Source of the DNA: Marinilabilia rubra
GTDB lineage: Bacteria > Bacteroidota > Bacteroidia > Bacteroidales > Marinilabiliaceae
Direction: 5' to 3'
DNA length: 64,000 nucleotides
NCBI RefSeq assembly: GCF_003121985.1
Contig: NZ_QEWP01000010.1
Span: forward strand, 124,001-188,000
In this document: in pieces, positions 36,309 through 45,622 of the stretch
How the letters are laid out: each line of letters opens with the position of its first letter
Position numbering within the stretch: the first letter of the stretch is position 1
Notes under the pieces: model-generated
Told to the model about the DNA's origin: nothing
What the model saw: only the letters and a program-made list of their open reading frames with translations
Database searches by the model: none
Program-made: the position numbers and the translations under genes

Positions 36309-39300
36309 ATGAAAAAAATCAATTTTTATCGTGAGTGTGGGTATCACATTCTGTTTAAAACAATTCGGATTGTGAGTATAACGTTGTTTTTACTCCTCAC
36401 AACTAATCTTCAAACCTGGGCGAACAGTGGGAATTCACAAACGGTTGCTCAGCAGCAAAAAGAGGTTTCAGGAACAGTAACGGATGATTATGGAGACCCG
36501 TTACCTGGAGTCACAGTTGTTTTAAAAGGAACAACAGTCGGCACGATTACCAATGCAGAAGGGGTATATTCACTTAGCAATGTACCTGACGATGCTACTT
36601 TGGTTTTCTCTTTTATTGGTATGGAAACTCAGGAAGTACAGGTGGGGGATCAAACGGAGATTAGTATAAAAATGGAGAGTGGGGATATTAGTCTCGAAGA
36701 AGTAGTCGCAGTGGGCTATGGGGTCAGAAAAAAAGAAACACTTTCAGGATCCATTACCAATATCAGAACTGATGATATCCAGAAAAGTAAATCTGAAAAC
36801 CTTATCAACATGCTTCAGGGGAAAGTTTCAGGTCTTCTCGTGAGACAGAAGAGCGGGGCACCCGGGGATTTCAGCAATATGATCAGTGTCCGTGGATTTG
36901 GAGAACCATTATACATTATTGATGGTGTACCCAGAGACGGTAGTTCCTATTTTGCTCAGTTAAATTCAAATGATATAGAAAGTATTTCTGTATTGAAAGA
37001 TGCTGCAGCATCTATTTATGGAATGAATGCCGCAAATGGAGTTATTATTGTAACGACCAAGCGCGGTCATGTTGGAAAACCTTCTGTTTCGTATTCAGGC
37101 TTTTACAGTGCTAAGGAGCCAACCGGATTGCCCCAGACAGTGGATGCTTATTCTTACAGGGTTTTGAGAAATGAAATGGATGTAAATGCGGGATTAAATC
37201 CTACTTTTAATGAAGAAACATTAGAGAAATACAGATTAGGAGAACCCGGATACACAGATACTGATTGGCTTGGATTAACTATGAAAGATGCTACTTTTAG
37301 TCATAGTCATAACCTGTCAGTAAGCGGTGGAACTGAAAAAACGAAGTACTTTACCAGCCTGGAGTATAACAATGACAACGGGCTGCTAAGGAGTGACGTT
37401 CAGGAGTATGAGAGAATTAATTTCAGAGGGGGAATTAAGACAAAAATCACAGAGGATTTAACCCTTGATTTCAACACCTCCCTCAGGCATACTTATACCA
37501 AGGGGCCTCAAACCGATTACATCTGGGCTTACAAATTTATGGTTGTCAACGACAGGGGTATAGGTGCTTATACATTAGATAACCCTGATCATTTGACTGC
37601 TCCACCACCAAACGGTGTTAATCCGGTGGGAAGAACATCTGAAGAACGTAGTGGTTATAACAGAGTTTCTGAATTGAGAAATTATAACACTTTAAAACTC
37701 ATTTATGAGTTGCCTTTTGTAAAAGGATTGAAAATTACTGCAAATACTGCCTTTGATAGTAGGCATACAGATCACAGGAATCTGCAAAAAGAAGTTGATC
37801 TGTATGATTATCGTACTGATGCCTATATTAAAACTGACCGTAAAAACCAATTCCAGAAGTGGAATAATCAACGTTATCGGTTTTATGTAATGGGCCAGAT
37901 TGATTACAACCGGAAATTTGGTCGTCATCAAATAGGGGCTTCAACAATTGCGGAGTATCGAAGCATTGAAGATGGTTCGTTATATGGCAGCCGTTTGTAT
38001 GAAGATGTTTATACCAATGACGTAATCAATCAGGGAACGCCCACAACTGCAACAAATTCAGGGGATCGGAGTTATCAGAAATTTGCTGCTTATATCGGCA
38101 GGATAAACTATGATTTTGCAGGTAAATATCTTTTTGAAGGAGTTGTAAGGTATGATGGTTCCTATCGTTATGCTCCGGAAAATCGATGGGCTTTGTTTCC
38201 TTCTGCCAGTATTGGCTGGAGAATATCAGAAGAACCGTTTTTTGCCGATAATCTTCCCTTTGTAAATAATTTCAAACTTCGCTTTTCTTACGGGGAGAGT
38301 GGTTATGATGCTGGTCAACCGTTCAGATATGTACCTGCCTACTCGAGTTCACTCGGGTATGTGTTATCGCCAAATTCTCTGACGGTGGGATATGCTCCTC
38401 CATCAGGACTGATTGACAATAAATTATCATGGGTGACAACAGTTACTTCAAATATTGGTATTGATTTTTCTTTGTGGAAGGGGCTGTTAGGAGGTACTTT
38501 TGATGCTTTCCAGAGAGAGGATGACGGACTGTTGGGTACACGCATTCAGTCAGTTCCTAACACTTTTGGTGCAACCTTCCCGCAAGAGAACATCAATTCG
38601 GCAAGAACCCGGGGATTGGACATGGAAATTACCCATCGTAACAAAATAGGTAAGGATTTTTCATATTCAATCGCTGTTAATGCCACATTCTCTCGTTATA
38701 TGGATCGGCATATTGAAAGAGCTGAGTTTAATGATTCCTGGGACAGATGGCAGAATGGAAGAGAAAACCGATATAATAATTTTGTGTGGTTGTTTGAGAC
38801 AGACGGAAGGTTTGAGTCTGTGGAAGATGCGGAAACAGCTGTGCTGCATACACCCGCAAATCATTTGGGGAATTCAAAGTTATTGCCCGGAACTTATAAG
38901 ATGAAGGATCTTGATGGTGATGGTATCATTACTGCAAAGGATAAAAGCAGTGAGAATTGGAATTATGGTGGTTCAAGGAGTAGTATCAATAATTTAAATC
39001 CCCCGCTGCAGTTTGGTTCTTCAATAAGTGCAGCGTATAAGAATTTTGATATAAATGTGCTTCTACAGGGAGCTTCGTTGTATTCAAAAAGATTTCATGC
39101 AGATGATATTTACGGATATGGTCGTTATCCCTCAGTTCATGAACAGTATCTTGATCGATGGCACACTGCTGATCCGTCTGCCGATCCTTATGACCCGTCA
39201 ACGGAATGGGTAGAGGGTTTTTATGGACCTCTTCGCAAGAATTTTGCAGGAACCAAAGATTTGGCTCCATCTGATTTCTGGTTTGTACCGGCAACTTATC

Positions 39301-39524
39301 TGAGATTAAAGAATTTGGAGGTTGGTTATAATTTGCCTGAAAATGTTTTAGATCGGTTGGGTTTTGAGCAGTTTCGCGTCTTCTTTAACGGATCCAACCT
39401 TGCAACACTGACGAACGATAGACTAAATGAAATTGACCCTGAGAAATGGGAAGGTCCATACTCCGCAGGTCTTACATATCCTCTGTTGAGGACATATAGT
39501 TTTGGTATCAACTTAAAATTCTAA
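36309..39524 (+). CDS. susC: SusC/RagA-type TonB-dependent glycan porin
   Basis: A 1071-residue outer-membrane importer that pairs with the SusD lipoprotein. After a long signal peptide (ending near LQTWAN) comes the carboxypeptidase-regulatory-like domain (EVSGTVTDDYGDPLPGVTVV, GVYSLSNVPDDATLVFSFIG), then the TonB box and plug (LEEVVAVGYGVRKKETLSGS, VRGFGEPLYIIDGVPRDG, LKDAAASIYGMNAANGVIIV), all SusC hallmarks, and the barrel ending in an aromatic residue (INLKF). I start it at ATG 36309, because the frame upstream to 36204 carries a hairpin and a non-signal segment. SusD starts 5 bases after its stop. The pair should bind and import oligosaccharides released by surface enzymes. Confidence 0.94.
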   Translation: MKKINFYRECGYHILFKTIRIVSITLFLLLTTNLQTWANSGNSQTVAQQQKEVSGTVTDDYGDPLPGVTVVLKGTTVGTITNAEGVYSLSNVPDDATLVFSFIGMETQEVQVGDQTEISIKMESGDISLEEVVAVGYGVRKKETLSGSITNIRTDDIQKSKSENLINMLQGKVSGLLVRQKSGAPGDFSNMISVRGFGEPLYIIDGVPRDGSSYFAQLNSNDIESISVLKDAAASIYGMNAANGVIIVTTKRGHVGKPSVSYSGFYSAKEPTGLPQTVDAYSYRVLRNEMDVNAGLNPTFNEETLEKYRLGEPGYTDTDWLGLTMKDATFSHSHNLSVSGGTEKTKYFTSLEYNNDNGLLRSDVQEYERINFRGGIKTKITEDLTLDFNTSLRHTYTKGPQTDYIWAYKFMVVNDRGIGAYTLDNPDHLTAPPPNGVNPVGRTSEERSGYNRVSELRNYNTLKLIYELPFVKGLKITANTAFDSRHTDHRNLQKEVDLYDYRTDAYIKTDRKNQFQKWNNQRYRFYVMGQIDYNRKFGRHQIGASTIAEYRSIEDGSLYGSRLYEDVYTNDVINQGTPTTATNSGDRSYQKFAAYIGRINYDFAGKYLFEGVVRYDGSYRYAPENRWALFPSASIGWRISEEPFFADNLPFVNNFKLRFSYGESGYDAGQPFRYVPAYSSSLGYVLSPNSLTVGYAPPSGLIDNKLSWVTTVTSNIGIDFSLWKGLLGGTFDAFQREDDGLLGTRIQSVPNTFGATFPQENINSARTRGLDMEITHRNKIGKDFSYSIAVNATFSRYMDRHIERAEFNDSWDRWQNGRENRYNNFVWLFETDGRFESVEDAETAVLHTPANHLGNSKLLPGTYKMKDLDGDGIITAKDKSSENWNYGGSRSSINNLNPPLQFGSSISAAYKNFDINVLLQGASLYSKRFHADDIYGYGRYPSVHEQYLDRWHTADPSADPYDPSTEWVEGFYGPLRKNFAGTKDLAPSDFWFVPATYLRLKNLEVGYNLPENVLDRLGFEQFRVFFNGSNLATLTNDRLNEIDPEKWEGPYSAGLTYPLLRTYSFGINLKF

Positions 39525-39529
39525 TAGCA

Positions 39530-41503
39530 ATGAATATATTAAAAAAATATTTTGTAATACTCGGTATCTTATTGGCAGTATTTGCTTGTAACGATACATT
39601 GGAGTTAGAGCCCCTTGATAAAGTATCAGGAAAAGTACTTTTCGAAACGGAGGAGGGTATTAAAACTGTAGTGGCTGATATGTACAAACGTATTCCGGTT
39701 GAGAATTTCTGGTACAGGCCAACTGGGAATTTTGCTGGTTTTAACAACAAAAATGCTGAAAGTGCAGGGGCTATGATTGCTACTGATCACTTTACTGACG
39801 ATGCTTGTTTAAGTCACGGTTCAGGATGGAGTCTTACAGCAAATTATTGGCCTTATGGCAATATAAGGTATGCGAATATTTTTCTGGAGACCGTAGAGGA
39901 ATCAAAAGGCAACTTGAGTGAGCCCGTGTATAACCGACTAATTAGTGAAGGCCATTTTTTCCGTGCTTACATTTATTTTGGTATGGCAAAAAGGTATGGT
40001 GGAGTTCCTTTAATTGATCGATTGCTGGATGATGAATATCAGCCGGGAAGCGATAATGAAAACCTTAATATCCCAAGAAGTACTGAAAAAGAAACTTTTG
40101 ATTTTATTCTGGCCGATCTTGATGAGGCGGTGAAGTATCTTCCGGAATCTACTCCGCCAGATAAAGAGGGGAAATTCAGGGCTACCAAGTGGGCAGCCTA
40201 TGGTCTAATGTCCCGCGTAGCCCTTTTTGCTGCATCTACAGGTAAATATAACTCCAATGCTGATGTAGCCGGAGAAGCATTCGACAAAAAGCTTGCTTTT
40301 GGTATCACCCCTGCCGAAGCGGATGAATACTACCAAAAATGTATTAGCGCCAGTGAAGCAATCATTGATAATTCCGGCAAATCATTATTTCAGCCAAATC
40401 CGGGTAGTCCCGCTGAAGCAGCATTTAACTTTTTGGGTTTATTTCACCAGGACATTACAGATGGGAATGAAATAATTTTCAAGCAAGGTTTTATTCCGGA
40501 AGCTGCAGCTGAGACACAGGGCCACAGGTACGATGGTTTGAATACACCACATCAGCTGAACCAGGGATACCATGTTGATGGGCGTTATAGTGTAAGTCTG
40601 GATATTGTGGATGTTTTTGAAGATTATTCCGATGATGGATCCGGTAATAGTGTAAAGGTGAAAACAAGAACAGACGGAAATGAAAGCTATACTTTCTCTG
40701 ACATTTCTGACGGTTTTGATGCTGATTTGCCTTTTATTAAATACGATAGCCCTCTGGATGCTTTTGCAGACAAAGATGCCCGTTTACATGCCAGTGTTAT
40801 GTTGCCATATTCCAACTGGCGAAATACCGAAATCGTAGTACAGGGAGGGCTTATTACACCAACCGGAACACAGCAGATTTTTGTTAATCAAAGTGCTCAG
40901 GGACTCGATGGTAATACCTATTATGTGTACGGTGCGGCTGGGAATAGCTTGTTTTCAGGATTCTATGGCTTGAATTTCTGGCAGGATGGAAACTATTACA
41001 GCACTGGTTTTGGTGTTAAAAAATATCTTGACATTAAAGATGTTGACCGGGGAAGAAATTCTGACACTGACTGGATTGATATCCGTTTAGCTGAGATCTA
41101 TTTAAACTATGCAGAGGCTGTAATTGAAAGCGGAAGTGGAGATGCCGCAAAAGCGCGGAATTTGCTTAATGCATTAAGACAAAGGGCCGGACATACTGAT
41201 AATATTCCCCTTACTCTGGAAAATGTTCTGAAAGAAAGACGTGTGGAACTTGCTTTTGAGGGCCACAGATATTGGGATTTGATGAGAAGGAGAGATGTTC
41301 ATGAACTTTTTCAGAATTACAAAAGAGAAGCTTTGGTGCCGGTTCTTGACCTTCGGGAAAATCCGCCTAAGTACATTTTGGTCAGGACAAATCAATATCA
41401 CGATGAAAGAGCTGGTGGAAGAACTGTTTTTGATCATGAGTACTATCGTCCTATTCCGGGTAGAAATACCAACAACCTGATCGATAACCCAAACTATAAT
41501 TAA
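39530..41503 (+). CDS. susD: SusD/RagB-type glycan-binding lipoprotein
   Basis: A 657-residue surface lipoprotein. The lipobox is VFAC (Cys near residue 20). Helical repeats of the SusD fold appear as NRLISEGHFFRAYIYFGMAK near residues 140-160 (the RAYxY motif of SusD tetratricopeptide-like helices), GGVPLIDR, TKWAAYGLMSRVALFAA, and a C-terminal DIRLAEIYLNYAEAVIESG then LRQRAGHTD, VLKERRVELAFEGHRYWDLM, a very strong SusD signature. It is larger than typical SusD (~550 residues), with extra residues in the middle. It starts 5 bases after susC and a DUF3823-like lipoprotein follows, so the three form one operon. The ligand is unknown. Confidence 0.95.
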   Translation: MNILKKYFVILGILLAVFACNDTLELEPLDKVSGKVLFETEEGIKTVVADMYKRIPVENFWYRPTGNFAGFNNKNAESAGAMIATDHFTDDACLSHGSGWSLTANYWPYGNIRYANIFLETVEESKGNLSEPVYNRLISEGHFFRAYIYFGMAKRYGGVPLIDRLLDDEYQPGSDNENLNIPRSTEKETFDFILADLDEAVKYLPESTPPDKEGKFRATKWAAYGLMSRVALFAASTGKYNSNADVAGEAFDKKLAFGITPAEADEYYQKCISASEAIIDNSGKSLFQPNPGSPAEAAFNFLGLFHQDITDGNEIIFKQGFIPEAAAETQGHRYDGLNTPHQLNQGYHVDGRYSVSLDIVDVFEDYSDDGSGNSVKVKTRTDGNESYTFSDISDGFDADLPFIKYDSPLDAFADKDARLHASVMLPYSNWRNTEIVVQGGLITPTGTQQIFVNQSAQGLDGNTYYVYGAAGNSLFSGFYGLNFWQDGNYYSTGFGVKKYLDIKDVDRGRNSDTDWIDIRLAEIYLNYAEAVIESGSGDAAKARNLLNALRQRAGHTDNIPLTLENVLKERRVELAFEGHRYWDLMRRRDVHELFQNYKREALVPVLDLRENPPKYILVRTNQYHDERAGGRTVFDHEYYRPIPGRNTNNLIDNPNYN

Positions 41504-41520
41504 TAACATTAAAATACTGA

Positions 41521-42258
41521 ATGATGAAAAGAATTATATATGTTAACATAGTCATTTCGTGTTTATTACTTACTCTGTTTTCTTGTGAGCCTGACAATTA
41601 TGATGGCCCCACTTCTCAGATACATGGTAGTATTAAAGATGCCTCAACAGGAGAACTTGTTGAAACCGAATTAATAAACGGAAATGTGATTCGAACCTAC
41701 GAACAGGGGTTTGAGGTTGAACAACGAAGAAACTGGTTCGTGAAGAATTCCGGTGAATATCGTAACAACTTAGTTTTTGCCGGCGAATACAGGTATGAAA
41801 TGTTCGAATGTAATTTCTATCCTATTGAAGGTATGTTTACCCTTAGTGGAGGAGAGAATAATATTGATTTTGAAGTCATACCTTACATTCGAATTGTAAA
41901 TCCTTCCATAGAGAAAGTTGGAGATGAAATTATTGCAACATTTTCTCTGGAGGCCGGAGGACCTGAAGTAGCCCTCAAAGAGATCAGGTTGTTTGCATTC
42001 TCTGATGTTTATGTTGGAAACTTCACACGATTTGATCTGAAAAGTTCAAATGACAGGATACAGTTTAATCCTGCCGTGGCAGTAGATAATTCAACCTATA
42101 CATTAACAATTGATTTGTCTGCAAATGAAAATTTCTTCCCCTACGCTAAGAATTATTACTTTAGAATTGGGGCGTTGGCAGCAGTCAACGGTGTTGTAAA
42201 TTCAGGTGCTGTGAAATTTAATTATGCACCCTATGAAGTTATAACATTAAATCAATAA
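41521..42258 (+). CDS. DUF3823-like surface lipoprotein
   Basis: A 245-residue lipoprotein (LLLTLFSC lipobox, Cys near residue 22). Residues ~33-120 form a carboxypeptidase-regulatory-like sandwich (IHGSIKDASTGELVETELI, NFYPIEG), and residues ~125-240 a second beta domain, as in DUF3823 proteins encoded after SusD in many loci. Such proteins are taken to be extra glycan-binding surface proteins next to the SusCD complex; this is context-based. Two adjacent ATGs (41521 and 41524) can serve as start. It follows susD by 17 bases and is followed by a strong terminator, so it ends the susCD operon. Confidence 0.82.
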   Translation: MMKRIIYVNIVISCLLLTLFSCEPDNYDGPTSQIHGSIKDASTGELVETELINGNVIRTYEQGFEVEQRRNWFVKNSGEYRNNLVFAGEYRYEMFECNFYPIEGMFTLSGGENNIDFEVIPYIRIVNPSIEKVGDEIIATFSLEAGGPEVALKEIRLFAFSDVYVGNFTRFDLKSSNDRIQFNPAVAVDNSTYTLTIDLSANENFFPYAKNYYFRIGALAAVNGVVNSGAVKFNYAPYEVITLNQ

Positions 42259-42285
42259 TGTTTTAAAACTCTAACTATTCTTTAA

Positions 42286-42313
42286 ACACCCTGCCTGATA
42301 TCGGGCAGGGTGT
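42286..42313 (+). terminator. GC-rich terminator-like hairpin ending the susCD operon
   Basis: ACACCCTGCC (42286-42295) pairs perfectly with GGCAGGGTGT (42304-42313), and three further inner pairs (one G-U) close on a two-base loop. It is followed by A/T-rich sequence with short T runs. Confidence 0.75.
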
Positions 42314-42336
42314 GAAGAATAGTATTTTGATTTTGA

Positions 42337-42519
42337 GCGGATGAGGATTTTTTAGCCTGGTTTATTAATACATCTATCTTAATATTTTTAGAAGCAGATG
42401 TTTTTTATAGTCCTGATATAAAGCGCTTTTTAAAGTGGAATGATCTTGAGTTAGTGTGCTTGAACTGCAGGGAAATAAAAATTTATGGTGAACTCTTTTG
42501 TCCAAAATGTGGAGGTTAG
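42337..42519 (+). pseudogene. Possible zinc-ribbon remnant without a usual start codon
   Basis: An open frame after a TGA at 42334-42336 runs 60 codons to TAG at 42517. Its end reads LVCLNCREIKIYGELFCPKC then GG: two CxxC pairs 13 residues apart, a zinc-ribbon layout. I see no ATG, GTG or TTG early in frame, so it is likely the relic of a longer protein or a small gene with a rare start. It lies between the terminator and P3. Confidence 0.4.
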
Positions 42520-42567
42520 AAAGTGCTGGATCTTCCAATTGTAATTTTCACCATTGAATAAAATAAT

Positions 42568-43824
42568 ATGAAATCACTTATCGTTTTTTTATTAATAGTT
42601 TCATTTGTTTCGTTAGCATGGGGGCAAGACCTTCAGCAAAAAAAATTGTCTGACGAATGCATTACTGAAATTATTGAAAAGCACCGGCCTCTGAAAGGAT
42701 ATAGAGTTCCTGCAGATATTGAACACAGATTGGGAGCGACCCATGTGGGAGGAAAATATTATTTCACCGATGAACCATACATTATTGAAGGAGCCAGGAA
42801 GTTATCGGAAATGGGTTATGGGGTAATAAAATTGTGGCTGACCAAAAATGAGCGGCAATATCCATATAATTCTGACTGGGACCTTTCGAAGGATGTTACG
42901 CTGAAAGAACTTGCTCAGCACCCTTATTATCAAACATGTTTTGATATGCCTTTTTCTACAATTGCACTAAGTGTTGGCGGAGCTGGATTAAGGACAACCC
43001 CGGAAAGTGTTGCCAGAGAAGAAAAGCAGATATACGAATTAACAAAATATCTTCTCAAAAAATATAAAGACAGAGAAGTTAACTTTATTCTGCACAACTG
43101 GGAGGGTGATTGGCTGCTTAGAGGAGGAACGGGAAGCCATGCACGCTGGTCCAGGAATCCTGGTCAACCGATTGATGCTGTAGATGGCCAGAGACATACT
43201 GTCGCTGTTCCTGCAGATTCTATGCTTCGTGTCAATGCCATGTCTAAATGGTTTGAAGCGCGTCAAAAAGGTGTTAGCAGGGCCAGAGCAGAAAATCCGA
43301 ACAGTAAATGCAAGGTTTACCATGCCATTGAAGCCAATAAGGTATTGGATAGCATGAAGGGTATTCCCGGAATTGCGAGTTATGTTCTCCCAAATGTTGA
43401 AGTGGATATGGTTTCCTGGTCCAGTTATGACGGGATGGATCCTGATGGTACCGATTTGTTTCGGGGGATTGAATATTTAAGAAATCAAATGAAACCCACA
43501 CCATATATGAACGGAGACAGGGTTGTATTTCTCGGTGAAATCGGCATCCCTGAACAACGTTACGAAGGTCTTACAGAAAAAGATGCTGTAATTGAACGTT
43601 GGGATACCTATATCGGGGTTTGCCTGGCGCTCGATGTTCCCTATATTATTCAGTGGGAGTTGTATTGTAATGAACCTAAAAATGAAAAATTCAGAAGGGT
43701 TCTGGAGACACGCAAAACAGATGAGATGAGGGGTTTTTGGCTGATACGTCCGGATGGGACTCAGAGTTTTGTTGGGCAGTATTTTGAGAAACTTTTGAAA
43801 AATTCCGGGGAAAAGATTGAGTGA
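42568..43824 (+). CDS. P3: secreted member of the unrecognised P family
   Basis: A 418-residue protein with a signal peptide (residues 1-19, ending AWGQ). It is the compact form of the family, with no added domain. Core landmarks: GATHVGGKYYFTDEPYIIEGA, HNWEGDW (Glu179, Asp181), AIEAN (Glu255), DMVSWSSYDGMD, LGEIG (Glu324), and QWELYCNE (Glu364, Glu369), all conserved with P1 and P4 in order. The HNWEGDWLLRGG region has two Arg-rich flanks (HARWSRNPGQP). P3 and P2 share W-SSYDG, so they are nearer to each other than to P1 and P4. It is probably periplasmic, since no lipobox or type IX tail is seen. P4 starts 56 bases after its stop, suggesting one transcript. Confidence 0.72.
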   Translation: MKSLIVFLLIVSFVSLAWGQDLQQKKLSDECITEIIEKHRPLKGYRVPADIEHRLGATHVGGKYYFTDEPYIIEGARKLSEMGYGVIKLWLTKNERQYPYNSDWDLSKDVTLKELAQHPYYQTCFDMPFSTIALSVGGAGLRTTPESVAREEKQIYELTKYLLKKYKDREVNFILHNWEGDWLLRGGTGSHARWSRNPGQPIDAVDGQRHTVAVPADSMLRVNAMSKWFEARQKGVSRARAENPNSKCKVYHAIEANKVLDSMKGIPGIASYVLPNVEVDMVSWSSYDGMDPDGTDLFRGIEYLRNQMKPTPYMNGDRVVFLGEIGIPEQRYEGLTEKDAVIERWDTYIGVCLALDVPYIIQWELYCNEPKNEKFRRVLETRKTDEMRGFWLIRPDGTQSFVGQYFEKLLKNSGEKIE

Positions 43825-43880
43825 TTCCAGTTCGCTTATGGACTTATCAACATTAGAATTTATTTTTTAAAATTTCGCTT

Positions 43881-45335
43881 ATGAAAACCATAACTAATAT
43901 ATCTATACTTATTGTTTTACTCTTGGGCTTGCTTAGCTGCGGCAATGAGAGTGACGATGATATTCCAGCTATAAATCAACCTGTAATAGATTCTTTTTCT
44001 CCTGATTCCGGTCGTGAGGGAACCCAGGTTGTTATTACCGGAAGTAATTTCAGCAATTACACGAGCAATAATACTGTTTATGTAGGTGATAAAAGCACAG
44101 TCGCTGCTTCTGCAGATTTTAATCAATTGACATTTACGATTCCGGCTGGAATTGCTCCCGGTGAATATCAAATTAAAGTAAAAGTAGATACGCTGACAGC
44201 TACCTCGTCTCAATACTTTACGGTGAAAGAGAAGGTTAATATTACAGATCCTGAGGTGTTGAATTTTAATTATTCCGCAGGAACGCAGACTATTGGGCCA
44301 ACTTATAGCTTTACACAGGAAGATATGCTGGTTGAGACAGCCAGAGCTATATTGGAAATGGGAAGCAATATATTAAAAATTTCGTTGAATACATCAAAGT
44401 ATGCTGATATAGTTCAAAACAGGCAGGCTTCTGCAGTTGAGTTGGTTAGGGATCATCCGTCCTTCAAAAAAGTTATGGATATGCCTTTTACTTATTATTT
44501 TTTCTGGGCAAATAATTCAAAGCATTGGAAGGATGGATATTCTGCGGCAGAAAGAGTTGCTGATTCGATTCAAATTGCTGATTTAACTACTTATTTATTA
44601 ACGAACTATAATGATTCCGGGAAGGAATTCTATTTGGGAAACTGGGAAGGTGACTGGATGCTCCTTGGGAGCGGAAACATAACCAGAGTACCTTCTGATG
44701 AGGAGATTCAAAGAATGATTCAGTGGTATGAATGCAGGCAAAACGCGATGGAGGAAGCTATTCGAATTACGGACCATCAAAATGTAAAGGTGTTTTCGTA
44801 TTGTGAAGTGAACAGAGTGGTTGATGCAATGGAAGGGCAGTCCAGGGTTGTCAATAAAGTGCTCCCTCATACGAATGTTGATTATGTTTCTTATTCTTCT
44901 TATGACGCTCAGAATTTGCCACAATCGGAGTATGTTGCTGTATTGGATTATATTGAGACCAAATTACCTGCGAAGCCACAAATAGAAGGAAAAAGGGTTT
45001 TTATTGGTGAAATGGGAATAAAGGCCAAGGCTTTAAATTTTTCCAAATCCCGGCATGAGGAAAGAAACCGGGAGAATATGGCAAAAGCTTTTGAATGGGG
45101 AGCTCCTTTTATTCTTTACTGGGAAATGTACAATAATGAAATTCATAATGGAATTCAACAGGGTCTGTGGTTGATTGATGATCAAAATGAAAAGTGGCCC
45201 TTGTATTACACGTTCTCGAATTTTTATGAAGATGCCAAAATCTGGGTTTCCACGCAAAAGAAAGAATTGAATCGTTTGCCCACCCGGCAAGAATATCTGA
45301 ATTGGGCTGTTCCCAGGTTTAAGAATCCTTATTAA
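43881..45335 (+). CDS. P4: lipoprotein member of the P family with IPT/TIG domain
   Basis: A 484-residue lipoprotein (lipobox LLSC, Cys near residue 20). Residues ~33-118 form an IPT/TIG immunoglobulin-like domain (PVIDSFSPDSGREGTQVVIT, then GSNFS and ISVG-like strands), common in surface glycan-binding SusE/SGBP-type proteins, so P4 may be tethered on the outer surface by a spacer. The core follows: AGTQTIGPTYSFTQEDMLVETA, NWEGDW (Glu256, Asp258), CEVN (Glu309), DYVSYSSYD, IGEMG (Glu377), and YWEMYNNE (Glu415, Glu420). The lipid anchor plus TIG plus predicted catalytic core is a rare arrangement. A terminator-like hairpin follows, so P3-P4 probably end a transcript. Confidence 0.72.
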   Translation: MKTITNISILIVLLLGLLSCGNESDDDIPAINQPVIDSFSPDSGREGTQVVITGSNFSNYTSNNTVYVGDKSTVAASADFNQLTFTIPAGIAPGEYQIKVKVDTLTATSSQYFTVKEKVNITDPEVLNFNYSAGTQTIGPTYSFTQEDMLVETARAILEMGSNILKISLNTSKYADIVQNRQASAVELVRDHPSFKKVMDMPFTYYFFWANNSKHWKDGYSAAERVADSIQIADLTTYLLTNYNDSGKEFYLGNWEGDWMLLGSGNITRVPSDEEIQRMIQWYECRQNAMEEAIRITDHQNVKVFSYCEVNRVVDAMEGQSRVVNKVLPHTNVDYVSYSSYDAQNLPQSEYVAVLDYIETKLPAKPQIEGKRVFIGEMGIKAKALNFSKSRHEERNRENMAKAFEWGAPFILYWEMYNNEIHNGIQQGLWLIDDQNEKWPLYYTFSNFYEDAKIWVSTQKKELNRLPTRQEYLNWAVPRFKNPY

Positions 45336-45359
45336 CCATTCAGCCTGTTTAATTTATAA

Positions 45360-45387
45360 ATCTTCCCAATAGATTACTTGGGAAGAT
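45360..45387 (+). terminator. Terminator-like hairpin after P4
   Basis: ATCTTCCCAA (45360-45369) pairs perfectly with TTGGGAAGAT (45378-45387) around an 8-base loop; a short ATTT tail follows. The T tract is weak. Confidence 0.6.
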
Positions 45388-45395
45388 ATTTAGGC

Positions 45396-45431
45396 TCTTA
45401 CTCCTAATATTCGTGTTTTTTTTGGCAAAAT
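45396..45431 (-). repeat. 36-bp dispersed repeat, copy 2 (inverted)
   Basis: Reverse complement matches 4138-4173 in 35 of 36 bases. Both lie near terminator-type hairpins in gene gaps. The rest of the 45336-45622 gap shows no gene. Confidence 0.75.
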
Positions 45432-45622
45432 GTGAATGCAAAAAAGTGTGGGCTCTTATTATGAAACAAATATTTCGTAAATGCTTGAAATATAATAGTG
45501 TCTATTTGTTTCGAGATATTTCAACTTATTTCCAAATAATGATTCTTTCATGTTTGGTTCTAGCTTAGCCAGGTTAGGATACTACTGGTTTTTAAGTATT
45601 AAATACGTAAAAGTAAAAGGTT

